A stretch of 64,000 nt of DNA from Solilutibacter silvestris. Lineage in GTDB: Bacteria; Pseudomonadota; Gammaproteobacteria; Xanthomonadales; Xanthomonadaceae. Under the pieces are notes generated by a model, which did no database searches, was not told where the DNA came from, and was given only the letters and a program-made list of their open reading frames with translations. Made by a program: the position numbers and the translations under genes. Location: NCBI RefSeq assembly GCF_002895945.1, contig NZ_NPZB01000001.1:77501-141500 (forward strand). Direction: 5' to 3'. Of the stretch, positions 45,630 through 55,903 are shown piece after piece. Position 1 is the stretch's first letter; every line of letters begins with the position of its first letter.

Positions 45630-48068
45630 ATGTCCCTGTACGCGCACAAATTCGGCGGCAGCAGCGTGGCGAATGCCGCACGCCTCCGCGAAGTCGCGTC
45701 ATTGCTGCAGCGGTCGGACGAACCACGCATCGCGGTGGTGTCGGCGATGCAGGGCGTCACCGACGCGCTGACCACGCTGGCCACCGCCGCGCTCGACACC
45801 AAACCGTGGCGCGGCGACTGGACCAGGTTGCGCGAACAACATCTGCGCGTGGCGCGCGAACTCGCTGTCGATGACGCCGTGCAGGCGTGGCTGGAGCGCG
45901 AATTCCAGGCGCTGCATGAAACCTTGTCCGCGCCTTCGCCGCGACCGGAATGGCTGGCGACGGTGCAGGGATTGGGCGAAGTGTGGTCATCGCGACTGCT
46001 GCAGGCGGCGTTGGGCGATGAAGCCGCCGATTGGGCGCGACTCGATGCCCGCGAGGTACTCGTCGTGCATCCCGGCGAACTCGGTGTCGGCGTCGATTGG
46101 GACGCGAGTCGCCGCCAACTCGCGGCATGGCGCCAGGCGCATCGCGAGTCTAACGTGGTGATCACCGGCTTCGTCGCCCGTGATGGCGACGGCGCGATCA
46201 CCACGCTCGGCCGCAACGGCAGCGATTATTCGTCGGCTATTTTCGCGGTGTTGTTCGATGCCGCGGAACTCACCATCTGGACCGATGTCGATGGCGTGCT
46301 CAGTGCCGATCCACGGCTGGTGCCCGACGCGGTGTGCCTGGAATCGATGTCCTACGCCGAAGCCTGCGAACTCGCCTATTTCGGCGCCAAGGTGCTGCAT
46401 CCGCAGACGATGGCGCCGGCGATGCAGGCGGGCTTGCCGATCCGTATCCGCAACACGCTCAATCCCGCTGCACCCGGCACGCGCATCACGGAAACCTCGG
46501 AGCCTGCAGCCTCGCCGGTGAAAGGGCTGACGCTGGTGCCCGACATGGCCGTGCTCGAACTCGCCGGTGCGGGACTGATCGGCGTGCCCGGCACCGCCGA
46601 ACGCATGTTCGCCGCGCTGCATGCCGAAGGCGTGTCGGTGACGATGATTTCCCAGGGATCGTCCGAACATTCGATCTGCTGCGTGCTGCGCGCCGATCAG
46701 GCCGAACGTGCACGCACCGCGGTACGTGTCGCGTTCCGGGACGCCATCAGCAACGGGCAGGCCGAAGGCGTGCGCGTCACCACCGGCATCGCCGTGCTTG
46801 CCGCAGTCGGCGACGGCATGGTCGGCACGCCGGGCGTGTCGGCGCGATTGTTCGCGGGCTTGGCGCAGGCGCGGGTGAACATCCGCGCGATCGCGCAGGG
46901 CGCCAGCGAACGCAACATCTCGGTCGCCATCGCCGCGGAAGACGCCACGCGTGGTTTGCGCGCCGCGCATTCGGCGTTCTGGTTGTCGCCGCAAACGCTA
47001 TCCGTGGGCGTCATCGGCCCGGGCAATGTCGGACGCGCGCTGCTGGCGCAACTCGCCGAAGCGTCATCGCGTTACAACGGTGCGGATCGCGCCGGTCTCG
47101 ACCTGCGTTTGCGCGCGGTCGCCAACAGCAGCCGCATGCAACTCGCATCCCGCGCACTCGATCCCGTCGATGCCACCGCATTGCTGGAGGATGGCGAGAT
47201 GCTCGACCTCGATCGCTTCGCCGCGCATGTTCGCGCCAGCCATCTGCCTCACGCGATGATCGTCGATTGCAGCGGCAGCGACACCGTCGCCGCGCATTAC
47301 GCCGACTGGCTCGCCGCCGGCATCCATGTCGTCACACCCAACAAGCACGCCGGCAGCGGGCCGCTCGAGCGCTGGCATGCGATCCGCGCAGCCACGCGTC
47401 ACGGCGGCCATTTCCGTTACGAAGCGACGGTCGGTGCCGGATTGCCGGTGATCCAGACCTTGCGCAGCCAGCTCGATACCGGCGACACCCTCACCGAAAT
47501 CGATGGCGTGCTGTCCGGCACGCTGGCGTGGCTGTTCAACAAGTTCGACGGCAGCGTGTCGTTCTCGCAGTTGGTGGCGGAAGCGCGCGCACTCGGCTAC
47601 ACCGAGCCCGATCCGCGCGACGATCTCTCCGGGATCGATGTTGCGCGCAAGCTGGTGATCCTCGCGCGCGAAGCGGGTCGCGAATTGTCATTGGAGGATG
47701 TCGTGATCGAAAGCCTGGTTCCAGCGTCCCTGAAAGATGTCGATCGCGGCACCTTCCTCTCACGTCTGCACGAACTCGATGCGCCGATGCAGGCACGGCT
47801 CGATGCGGCAAAACGCGAAGGTCGCAGCCTGCGCTACCTCGCGCAACTCGACCGCGATGGCCGCGCCCGCGTCGGCCTGGTTGCGCCCGAAGACGGCCAC
47901 GCCAGCCTGCATGGCCGCCTCACCGACAACCTGATCCAGTTCCACACCCGTCGTTACGCCGACAACCCGCTGGTGGTGCAAGGTCCCGGCGCCGGACCCG
48001 AGGTGACGGCCGCCGGCGTGTTCGGCGATATCCTCGCCATTGCACAAGCCTTGGGAGCGCGTCCGTGA
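45630..48068 (+). CDS. thrA: Bifunctional aspartokinase / homoserine dehydrogenase
   Basis: An 812-residue fusion. The aspartokinase half starts [17 protein letters not shown] and has the ATP site, then [28 protein letters not shown] and the paired ACT domains (about 310-455). The homoserine dehydrogenase half has [17 protein letters not shown], the substrate part with [39 protein letters not shown] and the C-terminal [19 protein letters not shown]. Threonine is the usual feedback inhibitor of ThrA. The ATG at 45630 follows CAGGAG. It lies 42 nt downstream of the attenuator hairpin; its stop overlaps thrB as GTGA. Confidence 0.96.
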   Translation: MSLYAHKFGGSSVANAARLREVASLLQRSDEPRIAVVSAMQGVTDALTTLATAALDTKPWRGDWTRLREQHLRVARELAVDDAVQAWLEREFQALHETLSAPSPRPEWLATVQGLGEVWSSRLLQAALGDEAADWARLDAREVLVVHPGELGVGVDWDASRRQLAAWRQAHRESNVVITGFVARDGDGAITTLGRNGSDYSSAIFAVLFDAAELTIWTDVDGVLSADPRLVPDAVCLESMSYAEACELAYFGAKVLHPQTMAPAMQAGLPIRIRNTLNPAAPGTRITETSEPAASPVKGLTLVPDMAVLELAGAGLIGVPGTAERMFAALHAEGVSVTMISQGSSEHSICCVLRADQAERARTAVRVAFRDAISNGQAEGVRVTTGIAVLAAVGDGMVGTPGVSARLFAGLAQARVNIRAIAQGASERNISVAIAAEDATRGLRAAHSAFWLSPQTLSVGVIGPGNVGRALLAQLAEASSRYNGADRAGLDLRLRAVANSSRMQLASRALDPVDATALLEDGEMLDLDRFAAHVRASHLPHAMIVDCSGSDTVAAHYADWLAAGIHVVTPNKHAGSGPLERWHAIRAATRHGGHFRYEATVGAGLPVIQTLRSQLDTGDTLTEIDGVLSGTLAWLFNKFDGSVSFSQLVAEARALGYTEPDPRDDLSGIDVARKLVILAREAGRELSLEDVVIESLVPASLKDVDRGTFLSRLHELDAPMQARLDAAKREGRSLRYLAQLDRDGRARVGLVAPEDGHASLHGRLTDNLIQFHTRRYADNPLVVQGPGAGPEVTAAGVFGDILAIAQALGARP

Positions 48069-49003
48069 CGCCAGCCACGCACCACGCCAGCGCCTTCGCG
48101 CCCGCCAGCATCGGCAACATCGGTGTCGGCTTCGACCTGCTCGGCCACACCATCGAAGGCCCGGGTGATCGCGCGCAGGTCACGCGCATCGACGAACCCG
48201 TCGTGCGTATCGCCGCGATCGAAGGTGATGTCGATGGCGTGTCATCACTGCCGCTCGAAGCGGAAAAGAACACCGCCGGCCGCGCCTTGATCGAGCTGCG
48301 CGAACGCCACGGCATCGCCCATGGTTTCGAACTGCGACTGCACAAGGGCATCGCACTCGGATCGGGTCTCGGCGGATCGGCGGCGTCGTGCGTGGCAGCA
48401 CTGGTCGCGGCGAACGCGGTGATCGATCAACCGCTGTCGCGCAACGCGCTGTATCCGCTGGCCTTGCTCGGCGAAGCGATCGCCAGCGGCAGCATCCACG
48501 GCGACAACGTCGCACCGATGCTGTTCGGCGGCGTGGTGCTGGCGACACCGACGCGCGCGATCCAGCTCTCCGCGCCGGAGTTGTTCTGTGCCGCCGTGCA
48601 CCCGCATTTCGTGCTGGAAACGCGACTGGCGCGCGCGGCACTGTCGGCACCCTACGCCATCGGCGAATTCGTCAAGCAGAGCGAGCATCTCGCGCTGTTC
48701 CTCACCGGCCTCGCGCGCGGTGATCGCGCCTTGATCGCGGAAGGTTTGAACGATGTGCTGGTGGAACCGCGGCGTGCGGCATTGATCCCCGGTTTTGCCG
48801 AAGTGAAAGCGGCGGCACTCGCGCATGGCGCGCTGGGTGCGAGCATTTCCGGCGCCGGACCGACCGTGTTCGGCTGGTTCGGCTCTCACGCACAGGCATC
48901 GGTGGCCGCGCAGGCGATGCAGGCCGCGTTCGCACGCGTCGGACTCGACAGCGATGCGCTGCTTTCACCGATCAATGGCCCGCGTGCCGAACTCGTCGCA
49001 TGA
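48065..49003 (+). CDS. thrB: Homoserine kinase (GHMP family)
   Basis: ThrB phosphorylates homoserine. The 312-residue GHMP kinase has [20 protein letters not shown], the ATP loop [22 protein letters not shown] and the late [17 protein letters not shown]. It starts with GTG at 48065, overlapping the thrA stop, and ends 4 nt into thrC (ATGA), so ThrA, ThrB and ThrC are coupled. Because the start is GTG inside another frame, gene finders may place it too far downstream. Confidence 0.95.
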   Translation: MTPATHHASAFAPASIGNIGVGFDLLGHTIEGPGDRAQVTRIDEPVVRIAAIEGDVDGVSSLPLEAEKNTAGRALIELRERHGIAHGFELRLHKGIALGSGLGGSAASCVAALVAANAVIDQPLSRNALYPLALLGEAIASGSIHGDNVAPMLFGGVVLATPTRAIQLSAPELFCAAVHPHFVLETRLARAALSAPYAIGEFVKQSEHLALFLTGLARGDRALIAEGLNDVLVEPRRAALIPGFAEVKAAALAHGALGASISGAGPTVFGWFGSHAQASVAAQAMQAAFARVGLDSDALLSPINGPRAELVA

Positions 49004-50292
49004 AGTTCGTCAGCACGCGCGGCGGCGTCGCGCCGACATCGCTGGACGTCGCGCTCGCTGCCGGCCTCGCGCCTGATGGCGGCTTGTACGTGCCGGAACG
49101 CATCCCGCAGCTCGCGCTCGATCACGCCGGTGCCACGCTCGCGGACACCGCAGCTTTGGTCCTCGCACCGTGGTTCGAGGAATCCCACCTACGGTCCCGA
49201 CTGCCGCGACTGTGCGCCGACGCCTTCGATTTCCCGGCGCCGCTGCGCGCGCTGTCATCGCCCAACGATCACCTGCTCGAACTGTTCCACGGCCCCACCG
49301 CCGCCTTCAAGGATTACGCCGCGCGCTTCCTCGCCGGCTGTCTGTCGGGCCTGCGCGCTCCGGCAGCGTCCGCGCCAACAACAATTCTCGTTGCCACTTC
49401 CGGCGATACCGGCGCCGCCGTCGGCGCGGCCTTCCATCGCCGCGATGGCTTCAATGTCACCATCCTCTATCCCGATGGCCGCGTCTCGCCGCGACAGGCA
49501 CACGGCCTCGGCTGTTTCGGCGACAACGTCCGCGCCTACCGCATCGACGGCAGCTTCGACGATTGCCAACGCATGGTGAAGCACGCGCTCGGCGATACGG
49601 ATTTGCGCGCACGCGTCGCCCTCGGTTCCGCCAACAGCATCAGCCTCGGCCGCCTGCTGCCGCAGACCGCGTACTACGCCCACACCGCGCTGGAATTCCG
49701 CGATCGCCACGACGCCCCGCTCAATTTCGTCATTCCCACCGGCAACCTCGGCAACGCGCTGGCCTGCTGGCTGGCCAAGCGCATGGGCCTGCCGATCGGC
49801 GATATCGTCTTGGCCAGCAATGCCAACGACGTGCTGCCGCGCTATTTCAGTGGTGACGAGTACGCCCCGCGCGCGACCATCGCCACGCTCGCCAACGCGA
49901 TGGACGTCGGCGCACCGAGCAATTTCGAACGCCTGCGCTGGTGGCATCGCGACGATGTCGAATTGCGTGCGGCGATGCGCGCCTCCAGTGTCGATGACGC
50001 CGCCATCAGCGACACCATCCGTCACGCGTCTGCACGCCATGGCGTGGTGCCCTGCCCGCACACCGCCACCGCATTGAAGGTGTTGGAGGAGTTGCGCGCC
50101 ACCGGCGACCGGCGTCACTGGGCCGCTGTCGCCACCGCCCATCCGGCCAAGTTCGACACCATCGTCGAGCCCTTGATCGGCCATGCCATCGAACCGCCGC
50201 CTGCCCTGGCCGCCTGGCTGGCGCGACCGGCGACCTCCGCCCCGCTCGCCAACGCCGACGATGCCCTCGGGACGGTGCTGTCGGGTGGGTGA
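49000..50292 (+). CDS. thrC: Threonine synthase
   Basis: A 430-residue PLP enzyme that converts O-phosphohomoserine to threonine. [19 protein letters not shown] holds the PLP lysine near residue 108, then [38 protein letters not shown] and [42 protein letters not shown]. This is the bacterial (group 2, longer) form. It ends the thr operon. A TetR gene follows after 37 bp with no clear terminator between. Confidence 0.96.
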   Translation: MKFVSTRGGVAPTSLDVALAAGLAPDGGLYVPERIPQLALDHAGATLADTAALVLAPWFEESHLRSRLPRLCADAFDFPAPLRALSSPNDHLLELFHGPTAAFKDYAARFLAGCLSGLRAPAASAPTTILVATSGDTGAAVGAAFHRRDGFNVTILYPDGRVSPRQAHGLGCFGDNVRAYRIDGSFDDCQRMVKHALGDTDLRARVALGSANSISLGRLLPQTAYYAHTALEFRDRHDAPLNFVIPTGNLGNALACWLAKRMGLPIGDIVLASNANDVLPRYFSGDEYAPRATIATLANAMDVGAPSNFERLRWWHRDDVELRAAMRASSVDDAAISDTIRHASARHGVVPCPHTATALKVLEELRATGDRRHWAAVATAHPAKFDTIVEPLIGHAIEPPPALAAWLARPATSAPLANADDALGTVLSGG

Positions 50293-50329
50293 CGCGAGCG
50301 CCCTGGTCCACCCGAGTAAGATTGAATCC

Positions 50330-50974
50330 ATGGAAGACGCGCCCGTACGGTCTGCAGGCCGCCACAAGGATCCCGCCAAGCGCGAGGCGATCCTGACCGC
50401 GGCCAAGGCGCTGTTCCTCGACCGCGGCTTCGCCCAAGCCAACATGCAGGAATTGGCCGATCGCGCCGGCGTCTCCAAACTCACCCTTTACAGCCATTTC
50501 GGCGACAAGACCGCGCTGTTCGTGGCCGCCATCCGCGACCACTACGACCATCATCTGCCCGCCTCGCTCTTCAAGGAGTGGGACGATGGCGACCTCCGCG
50601 GCAGCCTGCTCACCTTTGCCCGCACCTACCACGCCTACCTGCTGCTGCCGGCCTCGATCTCCGGGCGACGCCTGCTGCGCGCACCCGGCGTCCCCGCCGA
50701 GCTCAGCCTGGAAGTGTGGAACGCCGGACCAGTGCGGATCGATGCGTTTCTCACCCGCAGTCTGGCCCGGCTCGGCGCTCGTGGCCTGCTGCACATCGAA
50801 GACCCACCGCTCGCTGCCATCCATCTGCTCTCGATGATCCGTGGCGACCTGTTCGCCCAGCTGGGCTACGGCGTGCAGCGCCATGTTCCCGGTACGGAGA
50901 CCGAGGCCTACCTGGCCAGCGCCGTCGATCTGTTCCTGCGTGGATATGCCGGCGCGCGCATTCCCCCTGAATGA
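50330..50974 (+). CDS. TetR/AcrR-family repressor
   Basis: A 214-residue regulator. The N-terminal HTH KREAILTAAKALFLDRGFAQANMQELADRAGVSKLTLYSHFGDKTALFVAAI is a standard TetR head; the C-terminal domain (about 80 to 214) binds a hydrophobic ligand, with a TetR_C-type LLLPASISGRRLLRAPGV. It precedes pcm and tolC on the same strand, with a hairpin between. By position it is the likely controller of tolC export. The ATG at 50330 gives the standard length. Confidence 0.88.
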   Translation: MEDAPVRSAGRHKDPAKREAILTAAKALFLDRGFAQANMQELADRAGVSKLTLYSHFGDKTALFVAAIRDHYDHHLPASLFKEWDDGDLRGSLLTFARTYHAYLLLPASISGRRLLRAPGVPAELSLEVWNAGPVRIDAFLTRSLARLGARGLLHIEDPPLAAIHLLSMIRGDLFAQLGYGVQRHVPGTETEAYLASAVDLFLRGYAGARIPPE

Positions 50975-50985
50975 TCGCCCCTGCC

Positions 50986-51011
50986 TGCCGGAAGTTTGGT
51001 GACTTCCGGCA
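50986..51011 (+). other. Perfect inverted repeat behind the TetR gene
   Basis: TGCCGGAAGT (50986-50995) pairs with ACTTCCGGCA (51002-51011) around TTGGTG. It could be the tetR terminator (no T-run) or the operator of the pcm-tolC unit. It is the only strong dyad in this intergenic region. Confidence 0.55.
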
Positions 51012-51113
51012 CTTAGGGGAACCGACGATGGCTGTGATGCTGCAACCGTCATCCAAGACCCCTTCAGGGCGTTGACGCTAAACTTGTCGTCCCTACGCCG
51101 CAGACCGCCCAGC

Positions 51114-51758
51114 ATGTCGATCGATTACGCCAAAACCCGGGAAACCATGGTCGAACAACAGGTTCGCCCGTGGGAAGTGCTCGACCCGCGCGTGCTCGAC
51201 ACCCTGCTGACCGTCCCGCGTGAACAGTTCGTGCCCGAAGCCGTGCGCGCCCTGGCCTATACCGACATGGAACTGCCGCTGGGCAACGGCGAATCGATGC
51301 TGAAGCCGGTGGTCGAAGGCCGCGCCCTGCAGGCGTTGCTGCCACAGGCCAACGAATCGGTGCTGGAAATCGGCACTGGCAGCGGCTATCTCAGCGCCTG
51401 CCTCGCCAAGCTGGCGCGCGAAGTGACGAGTCTGGAGATCGATCCGGCGCTGGCCGATCGCGCCCGTGCCGCACTGGCCGCGCAGGGCATCACCAATGCC
51501 ACCGTCGAGACCGTCGATGCCTATGCCTGGACCAGCAGTCATCGCTTTGACGTGATTTGTGTCACTGGTGCCGTTGCCGCCATCCCCGCACACTTCCGCG
51601 ACTGGTTGGCACCCGGCGGCCGCATGTTCATCGTCCACGGCGACGCGCCGGCGATGCAGGCTGTCCGCATTCATGCCGATGGTCGCGTCGACTCGCTGTT
51701 CGAGACCGACCTGCACTACTTGAAAGGCGGGGCAGCTCTGCCTCGCTTCACCCTTTGA
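51114..51758 (+). CDS. pcm: Protein-L-isoaspartate O-methyltransferase-like protein
   Basis: A 214-residue SAM-dependent methyltransferase of the PCMT family. MLKPVVEGRALQALL, the SAM loop VLEIGTGSGYLSACLAKLA, then EIDPALADRA and the substrate segment DVICVTGAVAAIPAHF are family-typical. Canonical Pcm has an S/T-Q-P/A-x-I-V loop; here the motif before the SAM site is degraded, so specificity for isoaspartate is uncertain. Xanthomonads keep this gene just before tolC; here the gap is 18 bp, suggesting cotranscription. Confidence 0.88.
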   Translation: MSIDYAKTRETMVEQQVRPWEVLDPRVLDTLLTVPREQFVPEAVRALAYTDMELPLGNGESMLKPVVEGRALQALLPQANESVLEIGTGSGYLSACLAKLAREVTSLEIDPALADRARAALAAQGITNATVETVDAYAWTSSHRFDVICVTGAVAAIPAHFRDWLAPGGRMFIVHGDAPAMQAVRIHADGRVDSLFETDLHYLKGGAALPRFTL

Positions 51759-51776
51759 TCGTTTCGAGAGACGCCC

Positions 51777-53258
51777 ATGCATCGCCGCTCCCTCAGCCTC
51801 GCCCTCGCTCTTGCCTTGGCGCCCCTGGCCGCCCATAGCGAGGACTTGCTGCAGACCTACCGCATCGCCCGCACCGCCGACCCACAGCTGCAGGCCGCCG
51901 AAGCCGGCATGCGCTCGTCCAAGGAAGGTGCCGTCCAGGCGCGCTCCTACCTGCTGCCGCAGGTCAACGGTTCGGCTTCGGGCAGCGCCAGCCGCACATC
52001 GTCGCCCGGTGGCGGTTACTACAACGATCCGATCACCGGTGCGCCGATCAAACTCGGGGGCAGCACCACCACGGCACGCAGCGCGAATGTCGGCGTGAGT
52101 GCCACCCAGTGGTTGTTCAATCGCGGAGCGATCAACAGCTTCCAGGCCGCCAAGGCCCAAGGCAAGTCCGGCGAATACCAGTACGAAGCCGCCAGCGACG
52201 CCCTGATCACCCGCACTTCGCAGACCTATTTCAATGCATTGGTGGCGATGGAAACGCTGGCTGCCGCCGAAGCTTCGGAAACGGCGCTGAAGAAGCAGTT
52301 CGATTTCGCCAGCAAGCGCCTCGAAGTCGGCCTCGCACCGATTACCGACGTCCACGAAGCGCGTGCCCAGTACGATGCCGCGCGCGCCAACACCATCGTC
52401 CAGCGCAACGTGCTGGAAGACAGCTATCAGGCATTGGCCGAAATCACCGGCAAGCAGATCCGTTCGCTGATGGCATTGCCGGATGATTTCCGCCCGTCGA
52501 TCCCGCCGGAAGGCGACGTCGATGCCTGGGTCAAGCGCGCCGTCGACACCAACCCGGCATTGCAGGCACAGCGCTACGCCGTGCAGGCCGCCGAAGACAA
52601 CATCTCCGTCAACCGCGCCGGCTATCTGCCGACCCTCAGCGCCAACGGCAGCTTCGGTGCCAGCCGTAGCTGGTCGAACAACTCCTTCTCCGGCAGCAAC
52701 AACGCCACTGGCTGGAGCCACGGCCCCAGCGTCGGCCTGACCTTGAGCGTGCCGATCTTCAACGGTGGCCGCACCTCGTCGCAGGTGCGACAGGCGCTCG
52801 CCGAGCGCGATGGTGCGCAGGACCAGTACGAACAGCAGCGCCGTTCGGTGGAACGCACCACCCGCAACGCCTACCAGTCACTGGTTGCTGGCGTCAGCGC
52901 GGTGGAAGCGCGTCGTCTCGCGCTGGTCGCCGCGCAGAGCGCCTACGACGCCTCGCAGGTCGGACTGGAAGTCGGCACACGCACCGTGATCGACGTGCTG
53001 ATCAACGAACAGAACCTGTTCAATGCGCGCCAGGCCTATTCGCAGGCCAAATACAGCTTCCTGCAATCGCAGCTGGCGCTGAAGCAGGCCGCGGGTACGC
53101 TCGACGTTGCCGACGTGGAAACGGTGAATCGCCTGCTCACGGTGCCGGCAGGCCAAGTGCCGACGGTCAAGGATTCCGCAGCGGCGACGCCGGATGCGCA
53201 GTCCGACACCAGCAGGCCGGCCACGAGCAAGAAGTCCAAGCGCAAGTCGCGCCACTGA
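51777..53258 (+). CDS. tolC: TolC-family outer-membrane efflux channel
   Basis: A 493-residue outer-membrane protein with a signal peptide (MHRRSLSLALALALAPLAAHS). The tandem coiled-coil halves of the trimeric channel-tunnel are visible, with the two repeat starts DLLQTYRIARTADPQLQAAEAG and DTNPALQAQRYAVQAAEDN. The ends of the barrel strands (VSATQWLFNRGAINS and LSVPIFNGGRTSSQ) also match. The C-terminal 40 residues are basic and low-complexity. It should serve several inner-membrane pumps and type I secretion. Likely under the upstream TetR. It converges on waaA. Confidence 0.93.
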   Translation: MHRRSLSLALALALAPLAAHSEDLLQTYRIARTADPQLQAAEAGMRSSKEGAVQARSYLLPQVNGSASGSASRTSSPGGGYYNDPITGAPIKLGGSTTTARSANVGVSATQWLFNRGAINSFQAAKAQGKSGEYQYEAASDALITRTSQTYFNALVAMETLAAAEASETALKKQFDFASKRLEVGLAPITDVHEARAQYDAARANTIVQRNVLEDSYQALAEITGKQIRSLMALPDDFRPSIPPEGDVDAWVKRAVDTNPALQAQRYAVQAAEDNISVNRAGYLPTLSANGSFGASRSWSNNSFSGSNNATGWSHGPSVGLTLSVPIFNGGRTSSQVRQALAERDGAQDQYEQQRRSVERTTRNAYQSLVAGVSAVEARRLALVAAQSAYDASQVGLEVGTRTVIDVLINEQNLFNARQAYSQAKYSFLQSQLALKQAAGTLDVADVETVNRLLTVPAGQVPTVKDSAAATPDAQSDTSRPATSKKSKRKSRH

Positions 53259-53273
53259 GGTGACTCATCAGAG

Positions 53274-53296
53274 CCTGTTTGCCTTCCGCAAGCAGG
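53274..53296. terminator. Bidirectional hairpin between tolC and waaA
   Basis: CCTGTTTGC (53274-53282) pairs with GCAAGCAGG (53288-53296) with one G-U, loop CTTCC, followed by TTCAAT. It sits 15 bp after tolC and just before the waaA stop. Confidence 0.55.
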
Positions 53297-53297
53297 T

Positions 53298-54593
53298 TCA
53301 ATCCGGCAGGCTGTCGACGATCGCCTGCCACGTGCGCTCCAGCGCACCGCGACCATCGACCACCAGCGCGCGCCCGGCCTCGCCCATCTGCACGCGCATA
53401 TCGTCCGCTCCCAGCAATTCCACCAGTCGTTCGCCCAGCATCTCCGGTCCGTCGACGATCTTCATCGCGCCGGCTGTCGAGAGCTGCCGCGCGATATCGG
53501 TGAAATTGTGCAGATGCGGTCCACTGAGGATCGGCACGCCGACCGCTGCCGGTTCCAGCAGGTTGTGCCCACCGATCGGTTGCAGGCTGCCACCGACGAA
53601 GGCGGCATCGGCGCAGGCGTAGAAGCGCCCGAGTTCGCCCAGCGTATCGACCACGAACACCGCATCGTCTTGCGCCGGCCATGGGTGGTACGCACGCGAA
53701 TGGGTGCGGAAACCGAAACTGCGCGCCTGTTCGTATGCCGCCTTGAAGCGCTCGGGGTGGCGCGGCGCCCACAACATCAGCGCATCGGGATAGGCCAGCC
53801 GCAACGCGCGGTGCGCCGCAAGCACTGCGGTTTCCTCGTCGGGATGGGTGCTGGCGGCGATCCACACCGGACGCGCGCCGGCCTGTGCGCGGAACGCGGC
53901 GACAAAGCCGTCGAGGCCACCCAGTTCGGCGACATCGTATTTGAGGTTGCCGGTTTCCACCGTCGCTTCGGCACGCGCACCAAGCCGCAGGTAGCGCTTG
54001 GCATCGGCGTGCCCCTGCGCGCACACGCGGCGCACCGTGCGCAAGGCGCGACGGATCAGCGGCGCCAGCACCTGGTAACCGCGCAACGAGCGTTCCGACA
54101 GGCGCGCATTGACGATTGACACCGGAATGCCGGCATCGTGGCAGGCGAACAGCAGGTTTGGCCACAACTCGGTTTCCATCAGCAGCGCACACGCCGGACG
54201 GAACTGCGCGAGGAAGCGCCGCATCGCGCCGGGCAGGTCGTAGGGCAGATAGACGTGGCGCACGCGATCGCCCCACAGCGCCCGCACGCGCTCGGAACCG
54301 GTCGGGGTGATGGTGGTGATGACCAGCGGCACCTGCGGCCGCCGATCCAGCAGGGCATCGACCAGCGGCGCGGCCGCGCTCACCTCTCCCACCGACACGG
54401 CATGCAGCCAGATGGTGGAACGCCCTTCCGGCGCAGCCCCGGGGTAATAGCCGTAGCGTTCGCTCCAGCGCTGGAAATAGCCACGCTGGCGGAACCCGCG
54501 CCAGACGAGGTGATAAATGGTGATGGGGAGCAGGAGGTAGAGCACCGCCGAGTAAGCGCTGCGCAACATCCGCTCGACGGCATCGGATCGCAT
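53298..54593 (-). CDS. waaA: 3-deoxy-D-manno-octulosonic acid (Kdo) transferase
   Basis: WaaA adds Kdo residues to lipid IVA at the inner membrane. The 431-residue protein has an N-terminal membrane anchor (SAVLYLLLPITIYHLVW) and GT30 features: HAVSVGEVSAAAPLVDAL with the catalytic Glu, METELWPNLLF, ASTHPDEETAVL, and the C-terminal GGSLQPIGGHNLLEPAAVGVPILSGPH. It converges on tolC and is divergent from lpxL by 48 bp. Whether it transfers one or two Kdo units cannot be told by sequence. Confidence 0.96.
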   Translation of the reverse strand: MRSDAVERMLRSAYSAVLYLLLPITIYHLVWRGFRQRGYFQRWSERYGYYPGAAPEGRSTIWLHAVSVGEVSAAAPLVDALLDRRPQVPLVITTITPTGSERVRALWGDRVRHVYLPYDLPGAMRRFLAQFRPACALLMETELWPNLLFACHDAGIPVSIVNARLSERSLRGYQVLAPLIRRALRTVRRVCAQGHADAKRYLRLGARAEATVETGNLKYDVAELGGLDGFVAAFRAQAGARPVWIAASTHPDEETAVLAAHRALRLAYPDALMLWAPRHPERFKAAYEQARSFGFRTHSRAYHPWPAQDDAVFVVDTLGELGRFYACADAAFVGGSLQPIGGHNLLEPAAVGVPILSGPHLHNFTDIARQLSTAGAMKIVDGPEMLGERLVELLGADDMRVQMGEAGRALVVDGRGALERTWQAIVDSLPD

Positions 54594-54641
54594 GGCGACA
54601 AGTCTAGGGCCTTCGGCGTCATCGTTGGCTAGACTTCACCC

Positions 54642-55547
54642 ATGGTTGCTCCAACATCTCCCCGATTCCATCTGAAGGACCTTCCGGCCCAGCTCGGCGT
54701 TGCCTGCCTGCGCGGTCTCGCGCGCTTGCCGTGGGGACTGCAGCGCGCGGTCGGTCGCGGGCTTGGCTGGCTGTTGATGTGGCTGCTGCCCGCGCGCCGC
54801 CGCGCCGCCCGTACCAATATCGAATTGTGTTTTCCGGAACTGGATGAGCAGGCCCGTGCCACGTTGCTGCGCGAAAGTTTCCGCGACCTCGGCATCGGCG
54901 TGTTCGAATTCGCGCGAGCATGGTGGGGCAATGTCGATGCGATGCGCGCCACCGTCACCATCGAGGGCGTGGAGAAGTTGCGAGCGTTGCAGGCGCAGGG
55001 GCGCGGCATCCTGCTGGTCTCCGGCCACTTCATGACACTGGAACTGTGCGGACGATTGATGTGCGATCACGTGCCGCTGGCGGGGATGTATCGCCGCTAT
55101 CGCAGCCCGGCAATGGAGGATGCGGTGATGCAGGGGCGCCTTCGTTACGCCAGCGCGATGTATCCCAATGACGATATCCGCGGCGCGATCCGTCACCTGA
55201 AGAAAGGCGGCGTGCTGTGGTACGCGCCCGACCAGGACATGCGCGGCAAGGACACCGTGTATGCGCCGTTCTTCGGCATCCCGGCATCGACCATCAACGC
55301 GACACATCAACTCGCGCGCTTGACTGGCTGCGCGGTGGTGCCGTTCTTCCATCGGCGCGTCGGCGATCGTTACGTGTTGCGCGTCGGCGATCCGCTCGAT
55401 CCCTTCCCCAGCGACGACACCGTGACGGATGCGACTGCAGTGAACGCGGCGATCGAGGCGATGGTGCGTGAAGCGCCGACGCAATATCTGTGGATCCATC
55501 GCCGCTTCAAGCGCCAGCCGGACGGGGCGTCGTTGTACGCGCGCTAG
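54642..55547 (+). CDS. lpxL: Lipid A biosynthesis acyltransferase (LpxL/HtrB type)
   Basis: A 301-residue membrane-associated late acyltransferase that adds a secondary acyl chain to Kdo2-lipid IVA. The HX4(D/E) motif is SGHFMTLELCGR with His and Glu. Further landmarks are an N-terminal membrane helix region, RTNIELCFPEL and a late WIHRRFKRQPDGASLYAR, typical of the family. It is divergent from waaA, which makes its substrate. LpxL and LpxM are hard to separate on sequence. Confidence 0.92.
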   Translation: MVAPTSPRFHLKDLPAQLGVACLRGLARLPWGLQRAVGRGLGWLLMWLLPARRRAARTNIELCFPELDEQARATLLRESFRDLGIGVFEFARAWWGNVDAMRATVTIEGVEKLRALQAQGRGILLVSGHFMTLELCGRLMCDHVPLAGMYRRYRSPAMEDAVMQGRLRYASAMYPNDDIRGAIRHLKKGGVLWYAPDQDMRGKDTVYAPFFGIPASTINATHQLARLTGCAVVPFFHRRVGDRYVLRVGDPLDPFPSDDTVTDATAVNAAIEAMVREAPTQYLWIHRRFKRQPDGASLYAR

Positions 55548-55903
55548 GAGCATCGCACGCGCTGGCTGGCGTGGGCGGCAGACCCAATGCACGGGACGCC
55601 GTGAATCCGTCCATGGAGGCTCGACTCGGCATCCATGCCTCGTATGCCCGCGCATCGGGCAGACCGCCCACTTGCCGCGCGCGTGTTGTTGCTTCATCGA
55701 AGCGACGAAACGCTACTCGCCCGGCAGCGCCTGCGCGGTGTGTCCCTATGGCCGACCATTCCGCCGCATGGATGCGGCGGCTGAGCCTCCATGGACGGAT
55801 TTACGGCGTGCCGGCAATAGGGACACCCAAGCGGGCGCACGCCGGGCGCGAGAAAGCAGATCCCTCACTGCGTTCGGGATGACAGCGCTCAGCCAGTGCG
55901 TGC
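55548..55903. repeat. Non-coding region with nested inverted repeats (MITE- or REP-like element)
   Basis: I see no gene here. An 87-bp element at 55740-55826 has terminal inverted repeats of 15 bp with one mismatch (GTGTCCCTAT ... ATAGGGACAC), and inside it a perfect hairpin CCGCCGCAT/ATGCGGCGG (55761-55780). A 29-bp stretch at 55594-55622 (ACGCCGTGAATCCGTCC and beyond) is repeated in inverted orientation at 55783-55812. Near the right end, 55856-55883 matches the short repeat at 5044-5073. Together they look like parts of a non-autonomous repetitive element. Confidence 0.65.

Noticed and set aside
48065-49003. Homoserine kinase starting further in at an ATG
   Set aside because: The GTG at 48065 gives the full N-terminal GHMP segment and the typical GTGA overlap.
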